DNA of 64,000 bases from Turritopsis dohrnii (GCA_027922465.2 BQMF02000099.1:186001-250000); one strand, 5' to 3'; numbered from the stretch's first letter, positions 1 to 11,657 are shown. Notes: a model not told the origin generated them from the sequence alone. Made by a program: numbers and translations.

Positions 1-135
1 ATTTAATACTTTCTGGAAATGCACTTTCTTTGGAAATATAGAACTACAAAAATACATATGATACTTTCTTGATTATAATAAAAACAATCAACTCTGTTTA
101 TAACTTTTTCAAGTATTTTATTTAACTTTTAAGAA

Positions 136-470
136 TACAGTAGTCTCCCGTTTTCTCGGACTCTCAAGGGGGCAGAAAATTGGTCCGACTAAACGAATGT
201 CCGAGTGATTGTATTGTCTCGCTCTCCCGCGAAAAAGGGATTCAGCTGATTTATGAAGAAATAAAAAGAAGAAAAATGGCAGCTTCGCTTTTTTGCCAGA
301 GCTGAATCAAGCAATCACCAAATTTGAAAGCTTTAAGGAAACTGACGATGAGCAATTTAAGAAAACTTAAACAGAAGAAGCATCTGCCTTGTCACAGAAA
401 GTTTCGAGTTTTTATTGTGAGCTGCAGGGGATTCATTTTGATGATGGGTTGTTACTTCACTAGATGATTT
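136..470. repeat. Possible degenerate pogo/Tigger-like repeat end
   Basis: The stretch from 138 begins with CAGTAGTCTCCCG and continues into GC-richer sequence with 'tcggac/gtccga' words, a style typical of pogo/Tigger-like terminal repeats. No partner terminus and no readable transposase is present, so it is only a candidate repeat relic. Nothing else is seen in 1-499. Confidence 0.25.
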
Positions 471-499
471 TAGAGAAATTGGACGAAATTTTACTGACC

Positions 500-937
500 C
501 TACATAAAACTGTGCAATTTGCTGTTAAATTGCTCATAAATCCAATTCAAAATATAGTTTGAAATCATGCTTAATTCGGGTACAGATCTACCAAATAGAT
601 GAATTATGTCTCCGAATCGGCAGGGGTAAGCCAATCTTCGGAGAAGTATGCAAAGAGCTTCAATTTTTGGTACTTTTGTGCCATTATAACAAATGACAGG
701 GTCTTGAATGCGCAGCAAATCAGCCAAAGCATATATGTCATGCTTGTAAAAACAGAACTGAGCCAAACATTCAGACTCGTTCAAAGCATCTAACTGGAAA
801 GGAGTATATTGCCAGTATGGAAAATCTGGATTTCTTGAAATATTTGACTGATACAGAAATAAAAATTCTATCTCATCAATGCTTTTTTCAGAATGTGAAA
901 GCAGTAGCACATTTCTGACTTCCCGCAAGGAAGCCAT
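500..937 (-). CDS. HARBI1/PIF-Harbinger transposase-like N-terminal exon
   Basis: This 145-codon minus-strand ORF resembles the N-terminal helical region of HARBI1-like (PIF/Harbinger, DDE_Tnp_4) nucleases. The recognisable part is near the C-terminus (about residues 85-130), with EALCILLRRLAYPCRFGDI followed by FGRS-type and PELS-type words. The DDE catalytic part is absent. The reading frame ends just after a potential splice donor (GTAGGG, near 500), so this is probably a first exon or a truncated copy. No downstream DDE exon is visible in the 499 bases left of it. It could be a domesticated HARBI1-like gene or a transposon relic. The family call is from recognised motif style, not from a search. 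Confidence 0.6.
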   Translation of the reverse strand: MASLREVRNVLLLSHSEKSIDEIEFLFLYQSNISRNPDFPYWQYTPFQLDALNESECLAQFCFYKHDIYALADLLRIQDPVICYNGTKVPKIEALCILLRRLAYPCRFGDIIHLFGRSVPELSMISNYILNWIYEQFNSKLHSFM

Positions 938-2365
938 ATTTGTTTACATATTTTAATTGCGGTCGCCATCTACTTTCTTAACGTTCTGAAGAAAACGTCA
1001 ACGTCGACTTCGCCGTCTGACATTGCCGTCCTCGATTTCTTAAGATCTCTAATATTTTACACAAGCCAGTCTTTATAGAAAGTTTCAGTGAATAAAGTTT
1101 TAAGAAAATGTTGAAAAAAGTTTGAGCTACTGACTTAACTTAATTATTGAGAATTATTAAGAAAAATAAGATTTAGCACATTTAATTGTGTATGTGTTTC
1201 ATTCCCTTCCGGTTTACAATAAAAACATTTTGCTCGGCTTTTTTGTCCATTTTTCAAAGATTTTTACAAGGACCGCTTCCAGTTTTTTGTCGCTTTTTGT
1301 TTTTGTCACTATCTTTCATAGTTATTGAATCGAAAGATATTTTTTAGTGAAACACCGGTACTTTTTTGACTCACCCAGTAGAACGCTTCTAAGTAGTGAA
1401 TTTTGATTATTTACTTGAAATCAAGTATCATGAAATTCCTTTATTTGTACCTGGTTCTTCACATAGTTCAATCTTTGGTTCCACATTTTCTACTCTACCT
1501 ACATTCAATCCATATTCCTCGATTATCATCTAAACAAATCAGACATGTATTTAGTTACTTTTCTCATGTAAACGTTACAATCGCAAGTGCAATGAACTTC
1601 ATGTTTGAAATATCTACAGGATACACTCGGCTGAATTAAATATAAACAGTTATAGAGTTTTACCGGTTTCTAAATTATTTTGGAATAATTTGATTATCAA
1701 CAAGTTCCTTTTAATTGGGTACTCAACATCACTATGTCACAACAACACCTGGAAATTGGTCATCGAAAGAAAATTGTTAGACCTATAATTTCCATTCTCC
1801 AATTTTTTACCTATTTCAGCGGCCTCATATGCCTTTGATTTGATAATCTTTTATCCACGCCTTTGCAAAATTTCCTGTACCATATCCTAAATACTTTTAG
1901 TTACTTATGTGTTTGTTTTGAGGGTTGTAAGTGGTTGCTTAATGTTTTTACATTATTTAATAATTCTTTTTCATTTGGCAGATATTGAGATTGAAAAAGC
2001 ATCAAAAGCATCAAAATATTTAACATATGTGCGGTTGATGTGTGTTATAATTTTTAGATTAGCAAATACCACAACTTCATTGTTCTATCAATGAACACTG
2101 AGTTGAAGTTCATACTTACCAGTGAATGACAAATATATAATAATCATATCTAAAGTTTGTATAAATGTTGATTTGGGCAAACAGTTAAATAATAAACAAA
2201 ATAACCAGAAGCATCATAACTTTTGATAAGGAACAATATGACAAAATTTCCTTAAAATCTAAAATCTAGATTTTATGCTACTACATAATTACGTGATAAT
2301 TATGCACTGCTTAAATTAAATGGCAAAGTAAAAACGTAGAATGCAGTAGTCCTAGGATAATAGCA
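938..2365. other. No recognisable gene
   Basis: AT-rich sequence with only short ORFs (for example 1403-1639 and 1909-2094) that have no recognisable motif and no paired splice signals. I see no structural RNA or repeat with clear termini here. Confidence 0.5.
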
Positions 2366-2405
2366 ACTAACTTATAATCAATAGATAAAAAATAAATCGA
2401 CTCAC

Positions 2406-3892
2406 CTCACACCTATCTGCAATTTTTTGTTTAATCCAGAGCAAATCGTCATCAAATACTACAATAGTGTCTTCAACTTTACAGTAATCGAAAGTAAACA
2501 CAATACATAAGACGTTTCGCTTTTCTTTGCTTTCGGGGAATTCCACTTTAACATCATATTCTTCCAAGTTATTGTTTGCTAGAGCGTCATGAAACTCCTT
2601 CACAGCAACAAATTTCTGAATTGAACGTTTAATTTCATTTCGTTTCTCGTTATCAAAACCTTCGTTTTCGCTTGTTGAAATGGAGAAGAACATATTTATT
2701 GAGCTAAATTTGTATCCTGTTTGAATCACTTCAAATCTTTCATTTTGAAAAACGCTTGTAAGATTTTCGTCCAAAACTCTTCCAACATCATCGTTGAGTT
2801 TCCTGGAGGCAGTGGAATTAATAGATTTGTAATCATTGGGAATTATATTTTCCTTGGATTCAATACGAACGGACAATGATAAATCCCGACTGCTTTCTTT
2901 GTTGGTATCTATAAAATGGCACCCAGATAATTTCACATCTAAGAGATTTTCTGATCCATCTACGCGAAAACATTCCTGCAGTTCTTTTTGTGCTCCAATC
3001 TCAATACTTTGTTGAAACTCCTGTGATTCTTTACAGCTTGTATTTTCCAGATCCTTTAACTTTCAACTGTAAGTTGTGATGCGATAGTGGAATTCAGCTG
3101 TATTCTGATGTTCTTTTGGCAGTTCCTGCTTCAACAAGGTGTTTGGGAAAATAGCAGACCAATACTTGTCTTCGGTATTTTTATATACTAAATCTAAATC
3201 TGTCATTAGTTTCTCAAATTTTTCAGCTTCTTGTTTTTCACTAACAGCTATTAACCATTTGAGTAGTGTCTCAATGGCAGTTTTCCATTTTTCTATTTCC
3301 TCCCGAGTTGGCAATTTATCAAGTGGAAAATCTTCTTCCAAGTGTGCCCAAATGTTGCGTAATTTCCGAATTTCTCTAATATCACCAATACTTATTAATA
3401 TGCAATCAAATCTTTGGCAATATGTGCATCTCATACAATTTGAACAACATACCCATTCACCGGAACATGTTGGATATGCATGTGATATTCTTGATTGATT
3501 ACTTGGACGGTAGTATTTCCAACAAGTTGCATATTCACTGACGCTCAGCAATATTTGACAAGCTGCTGTAGTGTCTATCTTTTTTACGTTAATGTTACGC
3601 TTGAATGTACCTACGCTGTCAAAGAATGTGTCTTTGTTATCTTTCCACGATAGCGACCCAAGTGCTTTGGATGTGAGTAGTATCTCATCTTGGCTACTTA
3701 AAATGGCGGAAAGTGCTTCTCCAGGATCTTTTAAACGTTTCTGTATTGCAATATGGCTTTCGACAGATAAATATTCCAATAACCGTCTTACAGGATATGC
3801 CGCTATTTTTTTAAAACAAACAATTTTACTTAGTGTTTCTTGGTTCATATTTTTTATCGAATCAATGATTTCCACTTCAAAATTATAATTTT
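2406..3892 (-). pseudogene. HEPN-motif host gene exon with one in-frame stop
   Basis: On the minus strand one frame stays open from about 3892 to 2406 apart from a single TGA at 3063-3065. The exon is bounded by a plausible acceptor (CTCTCTAG ending at 3893) and a good donor (GTGAGT starting at 2405). The first half holds a charged helical stretch ending in IREIRKLRNIWAHL. RN-x3-H is the HEPN catalytic signature (histidine codon at 3345-3347), as in HEPN-type ribonucleases and DZIP3-like proteins. A cysteine cluster (CSGEWVCCSNCMRCTYC) lies just before it. The second half (2406-2936) is acidic with no motif I know. The TGA may mean a pseudogene, an unrecognised intron or an assembly error. 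The frame also runs upstream to 4019, but that extension overlaps a dispersed repeat and is probably intronic. Confidence 0.55.
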
Positions 3893-3929
3893 CTAGAGAG
3901 TTTAATATAAAAATAACATTAAAGAGTGA

Positions 3930-4290
3930 AAGTACAAGCTTCATTATCCAACTTACTACTGCCACACCCCAATCAACTCTTCTACCACACTTGTTAGCCT
4001 TATTTCTTAATTCATTCAAATTTAGTAGAAGTTATGTTGGTAGTATTTCTACGTTTTCTATATATATTATACCTTATCGGTAAAAAAAGTCGGCAAAATG
4101 TTAGTCGACAATAATAAAAAGTCGGCAAACAAATTAATGACTTGGACAAAATTTAGTCACTTTTTGCTGACTTTTTTTTACCGATAAGGTACGTAACACC
4201 ATGCATATATATATTATCCCATACGCTTTCTCTGTAAGAAGAACCATATTGATGGATGCAAAATATACATCGATTAAAAAAAATTACAAA
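3930..4290. repeat. Dispersed repeat A, copy 1 (interrupted by a MITE)
   Basis: Bases 3930-4070 and 4190-4290 match, in the same order and orientation, the stretch 29643-29870. Shared words include caagcttcattatccaactt and tctctgtaagaagaaccata. Copy 1 differs mainly by carrying a 118-bp insertion at 4072-4189. The family is not one I can name. Confidence 0.75.
4072..4189. mobile_element. 118-bp MITE with TA target duplication (Tc1/mariner type)
   Basis: The terminal inverted repeats start CCTTATCGGTAAAAAAAGTC on the left and read the same from the right end with one extra A. TA flanks each side. The empty site is visible at about 29770 in the second copy of repeat A, where attaTAcgtaac is uninterrupted. 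This proves a TA target and fixes the borders. There is no coding capacity. Confidence 0.85.
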
Positions 4291-4701
4291 AAGTAAACAG
4301 TCAGTTATGAGGTGAGACAATAATTGGTCAGCGCCGCAAGGTAGCTGATCTTTCATTTCCCCGTGTCTGTCAGTCCGTCCGTCCGTCCGCGTGTGTGTGT
4401 GTTATGTTGCAGTTCTTCACGCCCCAGTTATACGCCCGTTGTTACCAATTTAAAATTTTTCAGTTCAAAATCAGAAAGTTTAAAGCACAACGTTAATTTT
4501 TGGAAAATATATCACTTGTGTGTGACGAAGTAAATATATTACAATACAAAAAAAGTTCTTTTCATTCGAATGAATAAGTAAATTATTTGTTTTAATGCGC
4601 CCTCCCTCCACCCTTTATTTTAACGTAGTGCATTTTGGGAGAGAAACGCTGCTCAAACTTATCAAGAAGAACCAAGAAGTACATTATGGTTCCTCCAATC
4701 T
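4291..4701. other. No gene; short CCGT/GT microsatellite
   Basis: It contains a (CCGT)n-(GT)n tract around 4370-4402. No ORF or RNA signature was recognised. Confidence 0.5.
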
Positions 4702-4902
4702 TGGACAAAACTAAATGGAATTTTTGTAGTAGCAACTGAACTCCCCTCCCCCCACAACAAAGTTGTTAGGTAGCTGGTAGCTGGAAGCTTTCCTGTGCCC
4801 AGAATGGACTGAAACTGCACTCAGACAACTCAAACAACTTTGTTTATTGGGGGGAGGGGTGGAATGTTGATTTCCATTAAAAAATTCCAATAGTTTTGTC
4901 CA
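4702..4902. mobile_element. About 200-bp hairpin MITE
   Basis: The left end reads TGGACAAAACTA and the right end reads TAGTTTTGTCCA. The inverted similarity continues inward through the CCCCTCCCCCC / GGGGGGAGGGG tracts and AACAAAGTTGTT / AACAACTTTGTT, so almost the whole element can fold back. The target duplication is not resolved. An ORF crossing it on the minus strand (4711-4947) is an accident of the repeat. Confidence 0.75.
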
Positions 4903-5782
4903 GCATTGCTCGGTCGAATTAGGTTTCACAGATGCAAATATAAACAATAGTATAAACTTATATTGAAGTGTATTGAATCAAGACATTAGCAACCACGTAT
5001 CCTAATTGGATGGGATAAAAATTTAGGAGGAAGAAAAAGTCAGGCAAGTTGCATAGATTATTTATCTCTTATTTTGTCACTCGAATTATATTTTCTTTTT
5101 CTCCAAAACACTATGTAGCTATTAAAGATAAGGAAAACTAGATGATTCTTACTGAGTTATTTATTTTATTGTGTTCTTTTGCTGTTAAACACTTAAACAC
5201 TTGTGCTGCTGTTAAACACTGTAGCTTGATGAAATTTTGAATGAAAGTTACCAAGATCTTTTTGGTACAAATGTTAAATATTTTAGAAGTTAATTAGAAA
5301 AATTGTTATATAATTACAGTAGCAATAACACATATCAGCTCATAAGAAGACAAAGATGAAGAAAATATTAAAAAAAAACACAAACAAAAACAATTATACA
5401 ATATGTATACCTTATTCGTACTTATAAATGCTGGAGAATTTCTTTCAGTAATTGCGGGATTTATTTTTGTAATTTAGCCATGAAATCGCAAAAATTTATC
5501 CTGCAATTAATAAGCTTTTTCTCCTCATAAAGAGGAAGTGAATTGTACTGCAAACCACAGGAATAATGGATCCGGAAACACGAAGACATAATATTTAACT
5601 TTTCAATCTATCTCTATTACATCTATATTATTACAATTACATTACAGAACTTTTTTTCTTTGGTTCAGGTAAAAATGAGAGGGGATTCTTAAGATTGTAT
5701 TATGGTATAAGAATATTTTTGATATTCTAGATATAAATGAAAATGATGATGAGTAAAGGATAAAAGGAAATTTATTTTTTCA
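4903..5782. other. No recognisable gene
   Basis: AT-rich, with short duplicated words such as 'gctgttaaacactt' near 5180-5215. No supported ORF or repeat boundary was found. Confidence 0.45.
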
Positions 5783-6340
5783 CGATAACTCGAACCCCTG
5801 ATAACTCGAACTTCCAGTAACTCGAACTGTTTTTGAATTCCCGTTGAACCTTCGCTAATACTTTCTCACAAAAATCACACGTAGCTCAAGCCCCCGATAA
5901 CTCGAACATTCGTTAAGTCGAACCAATTTTCCTGTCCCCTGGACAGAAATTCCCCCGATAACTCGAACTTCAGAGTAAAAATAAAAACAATCTCAGAAAA
6001 AAGTGACTACTTTTCTTTCAATAATGAAATTGAAGTGATATTCGGGAGGCATTGCAAGTGCTGAATGACCCTTTAATCTATGCGGTGAAGATATTCAACA
6101 AAAGCTCAATGCACTCTCAATTTCAATTGACAGAGACGTTACCGCTACAACGAAACAAAGTGACAGAACTTTTTTCAGTGATGTCTAACTATGTACTGTA
6201 TACCTTTCTTGTAAGAATAGAAAAAAAAAACTTTTAATAACTCGAACTTTTTTCTTTTTTTTGCAAAAGTTGGTGTTATCGAATGCCCTGATAACTCGAA
6301 CTATTTTCTTGGAGGTTCGAGTTATCGGGAGTGTACTGTA
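5783..6340. mobile_element. Degenerate Tigger/pogo-like element with repeated GATAACTCGAAC words
   Basis: The word (g)ataactcgaac recurs on plus near 5784, 5801, 5894, 5955, 6236 and 6289. A terminus-like sequence in reverse orientation, GTTATCGGGAGTGTACTGTA, ends at 6340. Read outward, CAGTACACTCCCGATAAC is the style of pogo/Tigger-like ends. The left terminus is missing, so this is a 5'-truncated or rearranged non-coding copy. Confidence 0.5.
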
Positions 6341-7361
6341 CTTATTGCTGCCTCTGCCCAAAATCTTGCAATTGTGTGTAGTGAAGTTGCTACCAGAGAG
6401 AGATACTTTAAGTGTTAGTCTTTTGTTGGTAAATTTGATTAACTCATTCAGGCAGCGATATGCGATTGCATGACCCATATTGTCAATCAAACTAAATCAA
6501 ACTAAAAGACATTTTTGATTAAATTACGACAGTTGGGTTTGATTTGTGTTCGGAATTAGGAAAATTGACAAATATCAAAAGCACATTTAGTTGTTGTCAT
6601 TTTCTACATTTTTGTGCCATTATGAAAATATTTCAAAGAAAAATTTATATTTCCATGAATTGAATCCATTGAAGCCATGAATTTTACCTTTTTCGGAATG
6701 CTAAATTTATTTTACTGACTTTTGTTGACCAATATTGACTCACCTGCTGTGTCTGATCTTAGCGGTGGCCCGACTGTCTGAGACAGTCAAAAATTGGTTC
6801 GAGCCACCAAAATTTTTGAAAACCAGTGTTGTGGTGACCTGATTGGACAGGTGAAAAAAAGTATTTAAATTGTAAATATGATTTAAGAATTTTCATTAGA
6901 GATTTGAGTTTTATAATGCAATTTCAGATCTTTTTTTCTATTTTGTAAGCACTTCTAAGCTTAATGAAATTGTAGAGTGTTATTGAATATTGGGCCATTA
7001 AAATTTCCTTCGAGCCACCAAAATTTCTAAAACCAATGAATGTCAATGGCCCGGCAAATTACACCTAGATAGAATTTTATAATTAGACACTGACCTGCCA
7101 GCATGAAATTGAGAAATTCAGTAACTATTTTCCCTTCAGGTATAATATTAGAGTTAAAATTATGATCCTGTAATTGAAGTTTCTATAAGATCTGAATTTT
7201 GTGAAATGGAATAAATTTACAATTAATTGGTGCGTTGTGCAGTTATACATAACTTTTACACTTTTATTTTTAGTAATGAGCAACTTCTTGGCATTAGATC
7301 TTCATGTAACCTCATCTGAGGACCATTTAGTTGGTAGAAACGAAAGTTCACCTGCGTGTTT
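6341..7361. other. No recognisable gene; short repeated motif
   Basis: The words 'cgagccaccaaaattt' occur at about 6800 and 7010, bracketing about 200 bp that could be a small degenerate repeat. The ORF at 7201-7425 runs into the P-element terminus and has no motif. Confidence 0.4.
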
Positions 7362-7400
7362 AACCATAGTTACTCGGAATAAACCCTGGTTAGGAAACTC
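7362..7400 (+). repeat. P-element left terminal inverted repeat (39 bp)
   Basis: Identical in inverse orientation to 11866-11904. It starts AACCATAGTTACTCGG and ends GGTTAGGAAACTC. Its partner lies about 4.5 kb away on the far side of the zinc-finger gene. Confidence 0.9.
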
Positions 7401-7501
7401 GCGCCACTATCGTTCAATGTTTTGATCCGCATTATTTATGATCACGTGATATTAACGGTGCACACAGAAAAGAAAATGGTTCCCATACATACACACTAAA
7501 C

Positions 7502-7737
7502 ATGCCAGGAGTGAATTGTTCTGTGTTTGGTTGTGGGAGCTGCAGAAGAACAAAAGGAACTGGTATTTTTAAATTACCTGCAGCTAAGAACGAAGAATAC
7601 AAAAAATGGAGAGAGGCATGGTTGTCTGTAATTACAAAGACACGAACTGTGGATAAAGCCTTCAAGAAGCAAATTGAAAATGATTCTGTTTATACCTGCG
7701 AAAAACATTTCTTGGCAAAAGATATAGAGTCATGTAG
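7502..7737 (+). CDS. THAP DNA-binding exon of the P transposase
   Basis: The exon starts at ATG 7502 and encodes a C2CH THAP zinc finger: [12 protein letters not shown] gives the first cysteine pair, the KKWREAWL helix follows, and YTCEKHF gives the C-x2-H pair. THAP domains bind the transposon ends. The exon ends at one of two overlapping donors (GT at 7734 or 7738). The exon 2 acceptor is at 7891-7892. Pairing the 7734 donor with that acceptor keeps the downstream frame but makes a TAG across the junction. The 7738 donor shifts frame. The junction is therefore unresolved: either this copy is damaged or splicing uses another site. The end coordinate is approximate. Confidence 0.8.
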
Positions 7738-7892
7738 GTATTTCAGATTAATTAGAATGTATATTGCTTTGCTTATAAATTTCACATTATATATACATAA
7801 GGTGAAAGTAAACAAATGCAGCCATTATTGTTTAAATAGTTGACCCACTTTTCCCAGTATACTGTATGTAGTTTTACATTTAGTTTATTCAG

Positions 7893-10312
7893 AGAAAATG
7901 GTGAAAAAGAAACCAGTTTTTGGAGCATTGCCTTCTTTGAACATGTATGAGAAAAGTATTACCACAAAGCCTAGACCTAACAGACCATACAGAAGTATTG
8001 TTAATGATAAACTTCATGTTGATGCTGTCAAGGAATCACTTGTATATGTTGATTTTGGAGAATTTTGTAGTAGGGTTCAGAAATTGAAAACACTACAGGC
8101 ATGGAAATTAACTAGATTAGAAGATAGAATTTTAATTCAATTGTATTCTTCTGATTCTTTGAGTTTGCCGCAGTTTGAAGTAGTTGTAGATGATAGTATG
8201 GGATTTACAATTTCAATTTTTGCTTGGTTTCTTCCTGAAACTCACATTCTGTACCGAAAGTATAAACGATCAATTCGGAATGTCAATATCATTGATTTAG
8301 TATCACAAATTACAAGTCACACTGTCTGCAAGGGAATTAAATATACCAACAGTAGTAATAAAAATATCATTAGACATTCAGTACCTAGAGTGCATGACCC
8401 ACTTTTAGATGAAAATGTACCATTTAGTTGTTTGGAAATGTACAGACACTCAGACTGTGAAATATTACTTGGTGAAATAGACGTTTGTGAATCGTGTCAA
8501 GGTATTAACAAATCGTATATGAAGATTTCATCTGCCAAGTCAAAGCGTGTACTGATACCAGCTAAACCAAAGGCTCCAGTATCTCAAACTTCAAGAGAAA
8601 GGCTGGGATTAGCTTTGCAAGAGAAAAGATTACACTGTAAGCAACTGCAGAAAAGAATCGATGAAATGACAGTTGAGTTACAAAATTCAAGCCTTTCAGT
8701 AGATCATCAAATGAGTGAAGATCTCATCAAGATTTTTAGTAATGCAGATAAGGCAAATATAACTGATTTCATGAATCTGTTTTGGCAACAACAGCAAAAG
8801 CTATTTTCATCTAATGCTAAAGGTGTGCGTTTTCATCCAATGATCATAAGGTTCTGTCTATCATTGGCTGCTAAGTCTCCTTCTTGTTATGAGGAACTAA
8901 GAAACAGTGGTGTCCTTGTTTTACCAAGTCAAAGAACACTTCGTGATTATCGAAATTTTGTCAAACCCAAACCAGGATTCAACAAAGCTGTCATTGATGA
9001 GCTGGTTAAATTGACTGAGCGTTTTACTGAAACCCAGCGTTATGTTGTCTTGTTATTTGATGAGATGAAAATAAGGTCAAATCTTGTATTCGACAAAGTT
9101 ACTGGTGAGTTGATTGGATTCACAGATCTTGGAAATCCAACTGTTAATTTTGCTACCCTAGAAAGACAGGACAAACTAGCTTCACATTGTCTGGTATTTC
9201 TAATACAGGGGTTAACTAGTAACTTGAAATTTTCTTTTGCTTACTTTGCTACAAATGGTATAACTTCAGCTCAGATTTTCCCATTGTTTTGGGAAGGGAT
9301 TTTTGTATTGGAAATAACATGCAACCTAAAAGTGATAGCCGCAACCTCGGATGGTGCATCTCCTAATAGGAGATTCTATCGCATGCATAAAGATTTGGAT
9401 GGTGGCAGTATGTCTGATGTTTGCTATCGAACTATAAATTTGTATTCCAAAGACCGATTCATTTATTTTATCAGTGACCCACCACATCTGATAAAGACTG
9501 CTAGGAATTGTTTATATCATTCAGGGAGTGGACGCAAAACCAGATGTATGTGGAATAATGGCAAATATCTTTTGTGGAAGCATGTAGCTAGTTTGTATGT
9601 TATGGATGCTGAAAGTCCCTTGAAAGTTTTACCTAGAATCACTTCTGATCACATTAACCTCACCCCCTACTCAGTCATGAGAGTGAATTTAGCAGCACAG
9701 GTTTTGAGTACTACAATGGCTAAAGCATTAAACCATTATGGAGGAGATGATTCATTGGAAACCGCAAGATATTGTCAAATGATTGATAATTTTTTTGATT
9801 GCATGAATGTGCGGGGAATGAATGAACACATTCGAAAGCGTAAGCCCATGTTAGCCTCATTTTTATCATTGAATGATGAACGTTTTGAATGGTTACGCAA
9901 TGTTTTCCTTAATTATCTTTATACTTGGAAGCAAAATATTGATAACCGTCCTGGTGATTTCACGTTGAATGATCAAAGTAAGATGTTCTTATCATGGCAA
10001 ACCTTTGAAGGTTTCAAAATTACAACACATGCAATCATTGAAGTGATAAAATTCATGTTGAGTAATGGTGTGAAATTTGTCCTCACTGAGAGATTTTGCC
10101 AGGATCCAGTTGAGGAGTATTTTGGCAATCAGCGACAAATAGGCCGACGTTCAGATAATCCAGACTTACAGATGTTTGGATATAATGATAACTCAATTCG
10201 CATACAAAAAAGTATTTCGTGCAGCAGTGGTAATACAAGAGGAAGATATGATAAACGAAAAAGTTGGGTTGAGATTGATAATACAATATTACCAAAGCGT
10301 AAAGCTCGTTGA
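7893..10312 (+). CDS. P-element transposase, DDE catalytic exon
   Basis: The frame is open with ATG at 7898 and 804 codons to the stop. The start of the exon completes the THAP domain (FGALPSLNMYEK). A coiled coil follows at about residues 215-255 (RLGLALQEKRLHCKQLQKRI). The RNase H-like catalytic core begins with VVLLFDEMKI (D388 by position, the likely first catalytic aspartate). ATSDGASPNRRF and FISDPPHLIKTARN follow, both typical of P-element/THAP9 transposases. The C-terminus has the PVEEYFGNQRQ block also seen in that family. Length and order match full P transposases. No internal stop is present, so apart from the uncertain splice junction this copy looks catalytically intact. Confidence 0.9.
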
Positions 10313-10518
10313 ATAAAATATGAACAAAATCCATTACTGTATAATCTTTACTTTTACTTATACCTATTCCAGATAACCAAACTTCTCAGAAATGAAAGAT
10401 AAAAACATTGAAAAATGAGGAAAAATCCAAACAAATTTTGTAAGATGTTCACTGTAATATGTGGGTGATCTGAAATTGGTAAATAGATTATAACATTACA
10501 TATCATTATCAAAATTTG

Positions 10519-11553
10519 TTATTTTTCTTCAACACATGAACGTTTAATGTTTTTCCTGAGAGCTTTGTCCTTTGCAGTTTGTTGTGTTCTTTTAAACTTT
10601 TGTACGATGTTTTTGGCATGTGTAAATGAGCGTATCCTGACAAATAAATTGATAATACTATAAAGTACATCTTTTGAGATATGTTTTGCTATTTCGACTT
10701 CAGATTTTGTGCATATATCTTCCCATTTCTTCTGAATAAAAGAATCATCAGTAATGCTTTTACAAATACTTCTGTAATCAATTACATGATCTATGAGAGA
10801 GGTTGTATTTTTACGGAAATAGTTTTCTGCCAAGTGCATTAGTTTTTGCAAATCTTCAGTTATAAACCAAAGCCCACCTCTGTCAAGATTAGACATAAAA
10901 GTAAAGTTTTCTTTTGTTTCCTCAGGATGTAATTTGGTTGCATTTAATAGTGACATTATTTGTTGATTTGTGCTAGTATTCCATTTGGGGGAGTTTTTCA
11001 TTTTTTTATAAAGTTTATGCATTATATATCCTGTGATGTAATACAAGCCATGTGTCTCTTTTTCAGATAAATCGGTTGTTGATTCAGATGTCTTACATTC
11101 TGTATCTCCTTTTGATAGACGCAACAATCTGTCCGTTAGTTTACAAAGCAAAATTGTTGCCATATGATCTGGGTAGATGGATAAAAATTCTTGTGCTTTA
11201 GCAACAATGTTTGAATAGCAAAAGCTATAAAAGTTTTCCGCATCTTTGTTTTTTAACAATTTTTCATACGGTTTTTGGAATGCAGACCACAAGTCTAATG
11301 CTATTAACCACATATCATCTCCTTCAATTTTCGTTTCTTTAAGTTTCGTACATAAATCAGTATTATAGCAGCTGTTATTTTCGACTTTCACCTTTTCTTC
11401 TGATAATATATTAAAAATATGTTCTTGTGTTAAACATTGTACGACTCTTTCATTTTTCACAGTAGCTGAATGTTTTTTCATATGCCGAGTAAGCCATCCT
11501 TTGCTTTTACATACTTTTTCACAAATATTACACACAAACTTTCCATCTTCAAT
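10519..11553 (-). CDS. P-element accessory gene, exon 2: C2H2 zinc-finger protein
   Basis: Exon 2 opens right after an acceptor (TTTTAG ending at 11554) and reads in phase from exon 1. It starts with one C2H2 finger (CNICEKVCKSKGWLTRHMKKH). About 300 residues with no catalytic motif follow, including GLYYITGYIMHKLYKK and LDRGGLWFITEDLQKLM, and the end is basic. The finger suggests DNA or RNA binding. The rest of the protein is a domain I do not recognise by name, though the GLYYITGYIMHKL style is reminiscent of accessory ORFs next to cnidarian THAP genes (recollection). It lies inside the terminal repeats and converges on the transposase gene, so it belongs to the element. Possible roles, all inferred, are regulation of transposition or end recognition. 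Confidence 0.75.
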   Translation of the reverse strand: MEDGKFVCNICEKVCKSKGWLTRHMKKHSATVKNERVVQCLTQEHIFNILSEEKVKVENNSCYNTDLCTKLKETKIEGDDMWLIALDLWSAFQKPYEKLLKNKDAENFYSFCYSNIVAKAQEFLSIYPDHMATILLCKLTDRLLRLSKGDTECKTSESTTDLSEKETHGLYYITGYIMHKLYKKMKNSPKWNTSTNQQIMSLLNATKLHPEETKENFTFMSNLDRGGLWFITEDLQKLMHLAENYFRKNTTSLIDHVIDYRSICKSITDDSFIQKKWEDICTKSEVEIAKHISKDVLYSIINLFVRIRSFTHAKNIVQKFKRTQQTAKDKALRKNIKRSCVEEK

Positions 11554-11657
11554 CTAAAACAAAGTCAGAAAAATAATAATATAAAAGAATGCAGTAGATA
11601 ATTTTTTGAGCCAGTTTAAGTTGAGTTCCATCATCTTAGATACAACTAATCACTTAC

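Noticed and set aside
3063..3065. TGA as a selenocysteine codon
   Set aside because: No SECIS-like hairpin was recognised downstream and HEPN proteins are not known selenoproteins. A null allele or intron is simpler.
3571..3888. Plus ORF (105 aa)
   Set aside because: It is the antisense shadow of the HEPN exon.
4711..4947. Minus 78-aa ORF
   Set aside because: It lies across the hairpin MITE at 4702-4902 and has no motif.
7432..7665. Minus ORF over the THAP exon
   Set aside because: It is a shadow of the THAP coding exon and the P-element leader.
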